From: Pirellulaceae bacterium
GTDB lineage: Bacteria; Planctomycetota; Planctomycetia; Pirellulales; Pirellulaceae
Length of the DNA stretch: 8,773 nt
Direction: 5' to 3'
Assembly (NCBI GenBank): GCA_013002105.1
Contig: JABDKS010000135.1
Location: 1-8,773, forward strand
Positions 1 through 5,848 of this stretch are shown here, one piece after another. Numbering within the stretch: position 1 is the stretch's first letter; each line of letters begins with the position of its first letter. Below the pieces are notes generated by a model. The model did no database searches. It was not told the DNA's origin and worked only from the letters and a program-made list of their open reading frames with translations. A program made the position numbers and the translations under genes.

Positions 1-2540
1 AGGACGTCCGCAGTCGCGGTGCCGAGGTCGAAGCGAAACGCGATAAGATTCAGGCCGAAGTCGATCAGGTGCTTGCCCAACGCGACGAAGTCCAACGAAA
101 CCATTTGGCATCGGTTAGCAAAGTGGCCGATTTGGATTCGCGTCGACAAAATACCGAGACACGAATCGCCGAAGCCGGCCGTATGCTGGTCAACTTGGGA
201 CAACGGATCGCGGCCGCGCAAACGCTATTGTCTGAAGCTGACGGCGAAGCGGATCAAGCGCGCAAGCGGGTTGCCGAGCTGGACCAAAAGATCACTGAAG
301 CAGCCAAACAGGTCGATCTTGCCGACGCCAAACTTCAGGAAAGTCGCCGCACGTTGGCGCGACGCAACGAAGAACAGTCGGCACTGAAAACGCGACTCGA
401 GCGTGTGTCCGAACGATTAAAAGTTTTGGATGACCTGCAGCGTCGACAAGAGGGCGTTTCGGGCGGCGTGAAAACGATTTTGGAACAATTAGGTGACAAA
501 GCCCATACGCTTTCGGGCAGCCTGCACGGCATCGTTGCCGATCGCATCGGCGCCGACACCGAACTGGCACCATTGATCGACGCCGCACTTGGCGAACGGA
601 CGCAATACGTCGTCGTCACCGGCGGCGATTTGCAAAAAGCGATTTTGGATGGCCGCCTGACGATCAACAGTCGCGTTGGTCTGATCCGGATCGACGAACT
701 GCCCCGTCGACGACCCGGCGACAGTCTCCGCCTGGATGGACTCAAAGGCGTGATCGGTCGCGGCGACCGACTGGTCCAATGTGACGAGGACTACTTGCCG
801 CTCGCACGTCACCTGCTGAGTAGTACGTGGCTGGTCGATTCCCTCGAGACCGCATTGGGTATGCGAAAACTCAGCGGCGCCGGACTGCGATTTGTCACCG
901 CCGCCGGCGAGCTACTCGAAAGTGACGGCACGACCGTGGTCGGTCCCGCCGGTGCCTCGACCGGTTTGGTCAGTCGACGTAGCGAATTGGCATCGGCCGA
1001 AAAGGAACTGAGTCACTACAAATACCAGATCTCCGAGGGCGACGCGGAAATCGAGCGGCTTTCGACCGTTGTCGACGAACAGTCTGCCGAACTGGGACGT
1101 CTGGAACAAAACCACCGCGACTTGATCACCCAACGCGCCGCTGCCGACGCCGATCGCCGACACGCCGAAGAACGAACGAAGTCACGCAGCCTTATCTGTA
1201 ACGAGATCAATGCGGAGATCGGCGCGGCGACGGCCAGTCGCGATACCGCCACCAACGAAGACAAAGTGCTGGCACAGCAGATTAGCGAAGGCCGACATCG
1301 AATCGAGACACTTGAGTTGGAAGCTGCCGAGGCCGACGAGATGTTGTCCGAGACGCAGACAGCGTTGCAAACTGCGACCAGTGGCGTGATGGCGATCTCG
1401 GTCGACGTCGCCCGTGCCGAACAAAAATTCGAGGCACTGCAAGCGTCGATGCAACAACAGCGCCGTGACCAAAATCAACGCGAAGCCGCAGTGGCCGACG
1501 TTCGATCTCAAGCACAGCAAGGCAAGGATCGGATTGCCGAACTGACCGCGCGGATTTTGGACGCAACCAATGAATTGGCCGAATTGCAGTGGGACGCCGA
1601 ACAGAGCGAAAAAACGATTCGTGATTTGGCACAACAAGCCGCCGATGTTCGTGAATCGAATCGCGAGATCATGAAGGCCAGCGAATTGGCGATGAAAGCG
1701 GCCAGCACCGCCAGCGCCGCAGTACACGCCATCACGGCCCGACGTGACAATATCCAGCTCCGCCGCGAAACACTCGCCGACCGCTTGCTGGAAGACTACG
1801 AGATCGATTTGCGAATTGGCGAAGCACCCGAGGATCTGCAGCCAGTCGAAAACCGCGACGAAGTCGAAGAGGAAATCACCAAGCTGCGGACTCAATTGCA
1901 ACGCACCAGCAGCGTCAACATGGAGGCCCTCGAAGAACTCGAAGGCCTACAAAAACGCTACGACGAACTGCACGCTCAATACCAAGATTTGACGGCGGCC
2001 AAAGATTCACTGCAACGGATCATCGGCCGCATCAATGCGGACAGTCGCCGGTTGTTTTTGGACACGCTGGAGGCGATTCGGCAGAATTTTCAAAAACTGT
2101 ATCGAAAGTCATTCGGTGGCGGTCATGCCGATTTGATTTTGGAAGAAAACGAAGATCCACTCGAAGCCGGTGTGGAGATCGTTGCGACGCCTCCGGGCAA
2201 ACCCAGTTTCAGTAACTCGTTGCTCTCGGGTGGTGAAAAGGCACTCACCGCCGTTGCCCTGTTGATGTCCATTTTCCAATACCGACCCAGCCCGTTCTGC
2301 GTGTTGGACGAAGTCGACGCGCCGTTTGACGAAGCCAACATTGGTCGATTCGTGACCGTGCTGAACGAGTTTTTGGACAGCAGCAAATTCGTTGTGGTCA
2401 CGCACAGCAAAAAAACAATGACCGCCGCGACCACGCTTTACGGCGTGACGATGCAAGAATCCGGTGTCAGCAAACAAGTCTCGATCCGATTCGAAGACGT
2501 CAGCGATAACGGCGAAATCTCCGAAGGCGAAGCAGCATAG
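1..2540 (+). CDS. smc: Chromosome segregation ATPase SMC, 5'-truncated by window edge
   Basis: SMC is the ATPase of the bacterial condensin complex, acting with ScpA and ScpB on the nucleoid. The frame is open from base 3 with no start, so about 845 C-terminal residues are present, and roughly the first 350 (Walker A head half, most of the first coil) lie upstream. Order: heptad-like Q/E/R/A-rich coil to about nt 460; globular hinge about nt 462-975 (GGVKTILEQLG through GASTGLVSRRSEL); returning coil about nt 980-2010; C-terminal head about nt 2040-2480. The head carries the ABC signature LLSGGEKAL (LSGGEK at nt 2223-2240), Walker B FCVLDE (from nt 2295) with D-loop VDAPFDEAN, and the switch histidine in VVVTHSKKTM. 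The first ATG visible at nt 69 is internal, not a start. It converges on the propeller gene, 112 bases away stop to stop. Identification is very secure; nothing looks degraded. Confidence 0.97.
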   Translation, partial: DVRSRGAEVEAKRDKIQAEVDQVLAQRDEVQRNHLASVSKVADLDSRRQNTETRIAEAGRMLVNLGQRIAAAQTLLSEADGEADQARKRVAELDQKITEAAKQVDLADAKLQESRRTLARRNEEQSALKTRLERVSERLKVLDDLQRRQEGVSGGVKTILEQLGDKAHTLSGSLHGIVADRIGADTELAPLIDAALGERTQYVVVTGGDLQKAILDGRLTINSRVGLIRIDELPRRRPGDSLRLDGLKGVIGRGDRLVQCDEDYLPLARHLLSSTWLVDSLETALGMRKLSGAGLRFVTAAGELLESDGTTVVGPAGASTGLVSRRSELASAEKELSHYKYQISEGDAEIERLSTVVDEQSAELGRLEQNHRDLITQRAAADADRRHAEERTKSRSLICNEINAEIGAATASRDTATNEDKVLAQQISEGRHRIETLELEAAEADEMLSETQTALQTATSGVMAISVDVARAEQKFEALQASMQQQRRDQNQREAAVADVRSQAQQGKDRIAELTARILDATNELAELQWDAEQSEKTIRDLAQQAADVRESNREIMKASELAMKAASTASAAVHAITARRDNIQLRRETLADRLLEDYEIDLRIGEAPEDLQPVENRDEVEEEITKLRTQLQRTSSVNMEALEELEGLQKRYDELHAQYQDLTAAKDSLQRIIGRINADSRRLFLDTLEAIRQNFQKLYRKSFGGGHADLILEENEDPLEAGVEIVATPPGKPSFSNSLLSGGEKALTAVALLMSIFQYRPSPFCVLDEVDAPFDEANIGRFVTVLNEFLDSSKFVVVTHSKKTMTAATTLYGVTMQESGVSKQVSIRFEDVSDNGEISEGEAA

Positions 2541-2552
2541 CGGCTCGTGCCG
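2541..2552 (+). other. Small hairpin directly after the smc stop codon
   Basis: CGGC-TCGT-GCCG forms a 4-bp stem with a 4-base loop immediately after the smc TAG. No T-run follows, so it is not a terminator by itself. A tandem duplication of CCGTAG follows at 2556-2567, the second copy being the outer end of the repeat element. It may be incidental. Confidence 0.3.
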
Positions 2553-2561
2553 CATCCGTAG

Positions 2562-2650
2562 CCGTAGGCCAGGACCTGTCCTGGCAACAGAACGCGAACA
2601 CACCGATACCCGGCAACTAGACTCCCGCCAGGACAGGTCCTGGCCTACGG
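2562..2650. repeat. REPIN-like inverted repeat doublet, element 1
   Basis: Two perfect 24-base inverted arms (2562-2585 and 2627-2650) flank a 41-base spacer (2586-2626). Each arm holds an 18-base near-palindrome, GCCAGGACCTGTCCTGGC (2568-2585) and its reverse complement (2627-2644), with 8-bp half sites and a non-symmetric CT/AG centre. GTAG sits at the outer foot of both hairpins (2564-2567; as CTAC at 2645-2648). The spacer starts AA and ends TCCC, giving the element a polarity, here + strand. A REP unit with GTAG at the foot, arranged as an inverted doublet, is the REPIN layout known from RAYT-bearing bacteria; belonging to that class is inferred. Element 2 (3925-4007) has the same arms. 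Confidence 0.85.
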
Positions 2651-2661
2651 GACTATTTTTT
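2562..2661 (+). terminator. Probable terminator of smc formed by repeat element 1
   Basis: Transcribed from the smc side, the 24-base arms form a long stem (plus an 8-bp hairpin within each arm), followed after a few bases by six Ts at 2656-2661. The T-run is the reverse complement of the last two lysine codons of the convergent propeller gene. The spacing between stem and T-run (GGACTA) is a little long if the full 24-bp stem forms. For the opposite strand there is no matching T-run, so a bidirectional role is not supported. Confidence 0.5.
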
Positions 2662-3912
2662 GCCGATGCAGTACAGGCTCTCGGTGCCGCGGAGATAGAT
2701 CCTTCCGTCACTGATCGCTGGCGATGCAAAAACTTGCTCACCAAGTTCGTTTTTCTGTACCACTTCGGCGTCGCGATTGGCTTGGACGACCAACGTCACG
2801 CCGTCGTCGGTAGTGAAATAGACCAATTCGTTAGCCGTGACCAATGAAGCGCTGAAATGCCGTCCCATGCGTTCGCGCCAAACGTGCGAACCATCTTGGA
2901 CGTCAAAACAATGTCCGATTCCGCGATCATCCGCGATGAACAGCAAACCGTTGACCACCACAGGCGACGGCACATAGCACCTCGCGTCGGTGACATGCCA
3001 GGCAACGTGACTTTCGCTGACATCACCCTCGCCGCCCGGTCGAATCGCCATGACGTGATAAGTCGGGAAACCGGCTGTCAGGTAAAAGTTTTCTTCGTCA
3101 AATACCATCGAAGCGACAAATTGCTCGGTCGGTCCTTCCACCCACCACAACCGTTTGCCGTCGACGGGATCAAAAGCGGCGACCCGTTTGCTGCCCGAAA
3201 GCACCGCTTGCATCTTGCCGTCAACTTTGCGCAGCAGCGGCGTGACGTAACTGCGCGTGCGATATTCACGCGGCGTCTTCCAAACCACATCGCCCGTCTC
3301 TTGACTCAACGCCGCCAAATACGATTCGCCGTCGTGATCGCCGTTGACAATCAATAAGTCGTTATGCAACACCACGCTCGTGCAATACCCGTGAATACTG
3401 GAGAACGCACCGACGCGTCGCAACCACTTTTGCTGTCCGTCAAAATCGTAACAGGCAACCACCATCTCGCCCGGTTCACCACGTTCTTGATTGGTTGCGT
3501 CGGTATGAAAAAAGGTGACAAAAACATGTTCGCCATCGGCAACCGGAGTGCCCGATGCATAGCTGTTCAGTTTGTGCATTCCCTCTAACGGCGACACCAT
3601 GACCTGCATCGTCCAAAGCACCTCGCCCGATGCGCAATCCAACCGGTGCAACAATCGGCCGCCGCTGTCTTCATCGCAGGCCGTCACAAAAACCGAGCCT
3701 TTTGAAACGATAGGCGATGAATATCCGGTACCCGGAATCGTCGTTTTCCAAAGAATATTCTCTCCTGACGCACCGTCCCAACGAGTCGGTATCTCTGTTT
3801 CGATACTCGATCCATCACCGCGCGGGCCGCGCCAACCTGGCCAGTCTTCGCTAATCGCAGGCGAACAAAGGACGACCCAGCCGACAAGAAAAAGCAACTT
3901 GTGCATAACCAT
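2653..3912 (-). CDS. Secreted PQQ-like beta-propeller repeat protein
   Basis: A 419-residue exported protein. Residues 1-20 form a signal peptide (hydrophobic LLFLVGWVVLCSPAIS, cleavage likely near SPAIS/ED), and the mature part begins with the WPGWRGPRGDG motif common in planctomycete secreted propellers. Blade-like repeats with the pattern D-x-x-S/T/D-G-x-x-x-W recur: LDCASGEVLW, LSQETGDVVW, FDPVDGKRLW, FDVQDGSHVW. These PQQ_2/BamB-type repeats fold as a propeller; the cofactor and function are unknown, and a role in protein or polysaccharide binding is only possible. The frame is open to an ATG at 3984, but that start lies inside repeat element 2 and would add repeat-encoded residues (VPARTGPGL) before the signal peptide, so ATG 3912 (or ATG 3906) is preferred. 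Neither has a clear Shine-Dalgarno. It is isolated from its upstream neighbour by a terminator-like hairpin. Confidence 0.85.
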   Translation of the reverse strand: MVMHKLLFLVGWVVLCSPAISEDWPGWRGPRGDGSSIETEIPTRWDGASGENILWKTTIPGTGYSSPIVSKGSVFVTACDEDSGGRLLHRLDCASGEVLWTMQVMVSPLEGMHKLNSYASGTPVADGEHVFVTFFHTDATNQERGEPGEMVVACYDFDGQQKWLRRVGAFSSIHGYCTSVVLHNDLLIVNGDHDGESYLAALSQETGDVVWKTPREYRTRSYVTPLLRKVDGKMQAVLSGSKRVAAFDPVDGKRLWWVEGPTEQFVASMVFDEENFYLTAGFPTYHVMAIRPGGEGDVSESHVAWHVTDARCYVPSPVVVNGLLFIADDRGIGHCFDVQDGSHVWRERMGRHFSASLVTANELVYFTTDDGVTLVVQANRDAEVVQKNELGEQVFASPAISDGRIYLRGTESLYCIGKK

Positions 3913-3918
3913 CACAAT

Positions 3919-4007
3919 AAAAAATAGGCCAGGACCTGTCCTGGCGGGAACATCGTGCCACAACGCATCGAGTGAATGCTTCATTGCCAGGACAGGTCCT
4001 GGCCTAC
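3919..4007 (-). terminator. Probable terminator of the membrane-protein gene formed by repeat element 2
   Basis: On the - strand the inverted arms of element 2 are followed directly by CTATTTTTT (T-run is A6 at 3919-3924 on the + strand). A long stem plus an immediate U-run is the classic intrinsic terminator form. It begins about 10 bases after the stop of the membrane-protein gene and ends 6 bases before the preferred ATG of the propeller gene, so it should separate the two genes transcriptionally. Confidence 0.55.
3925..4007. repeat. REPIN-like inverted repeat doublet, element 2
   Basis: Perfect 21-base inverted arms (3925-3945 and 3986-4006) flank a 40-base spacer (3946-3985). The near-palindromes lie at 3928-3945 and 3986-4003 and are identical to those of element 1. 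The foot tetranucleotide is GTAG on the - strand (CTAC at 4004-4007) and ATAG at 3924-3927. Read on the - strand, the spacer begins AA and ends TCCC like element 1 read on the + strand, so the two elements are in opposite orientation. The spacers otherwise share little. Palindrome centres are 58 bases apart here and 59 in element 1. Confidence 0.85.
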
Positions 4008-4010
4008 GTG

Positions 4011-4047
4011 ATCACGTTCACCGACACGAAATCACGTTCAATGACAC
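4011..4047. repeat. 17-base imperfect tandem duplication at the 3' end of the membrane-protein gene
   Basis: ATCACGTTCACCGACAC (4011-4027) and ATCACGTTCAATGACAC (4031-4047) differ at two positions and are separated by GAA, giving a 20-base period. The period is not a multiple of three, so the second copy (in gene direction) is read in another frame and supplies the TGA stop at 4018-4020. Confidence 0.7.
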
Positions 4048-4992
4048 ATCCAATTGCGAAATCACCATGGTATCGGCAGGTGAACCCACGGTCGACGAGT
4101 CTAACAACGGAGCCATCTCACGATCAAACTCTTGCTTCGCTAAAACCACAACGATCGCCAACGGGATCGCGACCAACAACAAGCACGCCGCTACCGTTAT
4201 CGACGGTCTGCAGCTTCGCATCATCGGCGTTTCGATGATCCAGCACAACAGTGGAGCGTGCATCAAGATCATCGCGTGTGGCGTCGAGAGTTCGCCGAAA
4301 AATCGACCGACGAACAAAAATCCAAACAACGCGACCACTCCAACGCCAACAATCGCAATCTCGGCAAAGTTCTCGCCTTGCAACCAGCGGTGCGAGATCC
4401 ATTTCGCGACAATGGTGGTCGTTAGCAACGCCGCGACAAATGGCAAAGCCGCTGCACCGCCTTTGATGTAGCCCCCCATCATGATCGCGACGGCCGCGCA
4501 CTGAATCGATAGGCAGATCGCAATCGAAATCACAACGCCGCCGCGCCGCTGAGCCAGACCGCAAAGCAGTCCTCCGGCAATCGCCAACAACACCGCACCA
4601 ATCGACACCACTGCGATCTGCTGTGATATCGACCAGTGGTCACCAAAATACACCGACCCATAGAGGAGCGTTGGCGAAACAAACACCGCCAACGTAACTC
4701 GCATCAACCAAGCGACTGACCTCGACGTCCGCCCAAAACCACCAATCAGCTCAATGGCAAGGGCCAGTGGAACAATGATCAGCAACAACCGGTCAAGGCT
4801 ACTGGCCGGTGGCCACTGCAATTGCAACGACAACACGTAAAATCCGGCCAGTAAACCGACACCGATCCCCAGCACACAAGCTGAATTGAGTCGGGTCGTT
4901 GTTAGCGTCATCGTTGCCAGCGTCGCCACCACTGCGGCCGCGCAGACGGCAGAGGCAGCGATCGCTTGCCAGTACAGCAGCGGGTCGGGCAT
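4018..4992 (-). CDS. Unrecognised polytopic inner-membrane protein (about ten TM helices)
   Basis: A 324-residue, strongly hydrophobic protein that I do not recognise as a named family. Hydrophobic segments are visible at roughly residues 8-30, 36-57, 66-86, 93-117, 122-147, 151-172, 176-195, 208-230, 236-253 and 266-286, ending in a polar tail of about 38 residues. No cytochrome b561 histidine pattern, transporter signature or catalytic motif is evident; a few charged loops (QRRGG, KWISHRW, MMRSCRP) separate the helices. The ATG at 4992 lies 3 bases after the yceI-like stop codon (4998-4996) with only a weak distant AGG upstream, so translational coupling with that gene is likely and the two form one unit. 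Pairing with YceI recalls the E. coli yceI-yceJ arrangement, but this protein does not resemble YceJ. The last residues are altered by a short tandem duplication. The coding call is firm, the function open. Confidence 0.8.
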   Translation of the reverse strand: MPDPLLYWQAIAASAVCAAAVVATLATMTLTTTRLNSACVLGIGVGLLAGFYVLSLQLQWPPASSLDRLLLIIVPLALAIELIGGFGRTSRSVAWLMRVTLAVFVSPTLLYGSVYFGDHWSISQQIAVVSIGAVLLAIAGGLLCGLAQRRGGVVISIAICLSIQCAAVAIMMGGYIKGGAAALPFVAALLTTTIVAKWISHRWLQGENFAEIAIVGVGVVALFGFLFVGRFFGELSTPHAMILMHAPLLCWIIETPMMRSCRPSITVAACLLLVAIPLAIVVVLAKQEFDREMAPLLDSSTVGSPADTMVISQLDVSLNVISCR

Positions 4993-4995
4993 CGA

Positions 4996-5580
4996 CTATT
5001 TTCGCACGCCTTCGCAGTCGATCATGATTAACGCCTTATCGCCGATCGGACCAATCGCGTTCTTGTCAAATCCGTAGTCGCTCCGTTTGACGGCATACTC
5101 GGTCGAAAAAGCGACCCGTTTGACATCTTTGAAGACATGTTCCTTGCCACCCATCAACGTCAATGTGATTTCCTTGGTTGTACCGTGCATCGTGAAGTCG
5201 CCTGTCACCTCGAACCCGCCGTCAATCGGCTTCACGCTCGTGCTCTTGAACTCGATCGTGGGATATTGCTTGGTGTCAAAGTAGTCGGGCTGACGCAAAT
5301 GTTTGTCGCGTGCTTCGTTTGCCGTATCGACACTGTCTGCTTGGATCGTCAACGCGAAAGTCGACCTAGACGGATCATCGCGATCAATCGAGAACATCCC
5401 CGAGACATCGTTAAAGCGACCATGGATCCAACTGATATCCAGATGTCTCGCTTTGAAACTGACCGACGAATGCACTAGGTCATACTCATAGTCGTCTGCC
5501 GCCGATGCCGATTGATGGCTGGCACAAAACAGTGCACCCAGCAAAATAGCCGTTACACATGTCGTGAAGGATCGTCGCAT
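4996..5580 (-). CDS. YceI-family periplasmic lipid-binding-like protein
   Basis: A 194-residue exported protein. Residues 1-27 form a Sec signal peptide (RR, then TAILLGALFCA, cleavage after SASA). The mature part shows YceI-family features: YDLVHSSVSFKARHLDISWIHGRF at the start (D-x-x-H-S-x-V-x-F-x-x-x-H), the F.LTIQADSVDTANEARDKHLRQPDYFD core, YPTIEFKS, the FTMHGTTKEITLTL strand and a C-terminal SDYGFDKNAIGPIGDKA segment. Known YceI proteins are lipocalin-like barrels that bind polyisoprenoids such as octaprenyl chains; ligand binding here is inferred from family. Length matches the usual 190 or so residues. The start is set by the signal peptide and by an AGGA Shine-Dalgarno (complement of 5588-5591) 7 bases upstream; the frame stays open to an ATG at 5898, but that extension is not protein-like and crosses the divergent promoter region. 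It heads a two-gene unit with the membrane protein. Confidence 0.93.
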   Translation of the reverse strand: MRRSFTTCVTAILLGALFCASHQSASAADDYEYDLVHSSVSFKARHLDISWIHGRFNDVSGMFSIDRDDPSRSTFALTIQADSVDTANEARDKHLRQPDYFDTKQYPTIEFKSTSVKPIDGGFEVTGDFTMHGTTKEITLTLMGGKEHVFKDVKRVAFSTEYAVKRSDYGFDKNAIGPIGDKALIMIDCEGVRK

Positions 5581-5614
5581 TTCCGTTTCCTGTCCAATGG
5601 TGTTTGAGAGTCGA

Positions 5615-5707
5615 AGCGTCAGCGAGTGATTGTACGGTAGCGGGGTCAACGCGTCGTCCAGCGGCAGCAGGTCTCGCACGGCGGTCCGCGAATCACTCCG
5701 CGACGCT
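5615..5707. repeat. Long imperfect inverted repeat upstream of the yceI-like gene
   Basis: The 17 bases AGCGTCAGCGAGTGATT (5615-5631) match the reverse complement of 5691-5707 at 14 of 17 positions: perfect outer 6 (AGCGTC/GACGCT), three mismatches, then a perfect inner 8 (GAGTGATT/AATCACTC). The arms are 59 bases apart. It begins 35 bases upstream of the yceI-like ATG and overlaps the TACAAT candidate. It could be a paired operator or a folded 5' leader. Confidence 0.5.
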
Positions 5708-5782
5708 GCAAATAGCACCGCCAAAGAGAGCTGATTTGGGCATCCCACGAGTTTCGTATAAACTACATTCCCCGCCTCAACC

Positions 5783-5808
5783 ACGCAGATTGGCTCCCGA
5801 TTCTGCGT
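5783..5808. repeat. 7-bp dyad upstream of the cytochrome-type gene
   Basis: ACGCAGA (5783-5789) and TCTGCGT (5802-5808) form a perfect inverted repeat with a 12-base gap. It lies downstream of the TATAAA candidate and 40 bases before the ATG, so it would be in the 5' leader or at an operator. There is no T-run behind it, so it is not a terminator. Confidence 0.4.
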
Positions 5809-5848
5809 TCCCGCCCGTTTTGACCAAACCGATCCGCGCCCTCGGTCC

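Larger units (their letters stand above)
5581..5848. promoter_or_regulatory. Divergent intergenic region between yceI-like and cytochrome-type genes
   Basis: These 268 bases must hold promoters for both directions. Toward the right, TATAAA at 5757-5762 preceded by TTGGGC at 5736-5741 (15-base gap) is a weak sigma70-like candidate. Toward the left, TACAAT (complement of 5629-5634) resembles a -10 box but has no convincing -35 at normal distance; the TTGACC just upstream is only 9 bases away. Two dyads lie here and are listed separately. A direct repeat TCCGCGA occurs at 5685-5691 and 5697-5703. The promoter assignments are tentative. Confidence 0.4.

Noticed and set aside
1182..1901. 239-residue - strand open frame inside smc
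   Set aside because: It lies wholly opposite the conserved SMC coil and is explained by codon bias of the real gene.
69..2540. smc starting at ATG 69 as a short SMC-like protein
   Set aside because: The frame remains open upstream to the window edge with coil-like residues, and the N-terminal head half needed for ATP binding is absent, so the gene is simply cut by the window.
3840..3912. Lipoprotein signal in the propeller protein
   Set aside because: The cysteine is preceded by VVL, not by a G/A/S at -1, so it does not form a lipobox; an ordinary Sec cleavage near SPAIS fits better.
3913..3984. N-terminal extension of the propeller protein to ATG 3984
   Set aside because: It is encoded by the repeat element, puts 24 residues before a good signal peptide, and has no well-placed Shine-Dalgarno.
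2562..4007. CRISPR array
   Set aside because: The repeats are inverted doublets rather than evenly spaced direct repeats, there are only two pairs 1.3 kb apart, and no cas gene is near.
4011..4047. Attachment site or target-site duplication of a mobile element
   Set aside because: The 17-mers are adjacent to each other on one side of the repeat element rather than flanking it, and no integrase is present.
3572..4471. 299-residue + strand open frame opposite the propeller and membrane-protein genes
   Set aside because: It spans both repeat arms and two real antisense genes; its composition is that of a shadow frame.
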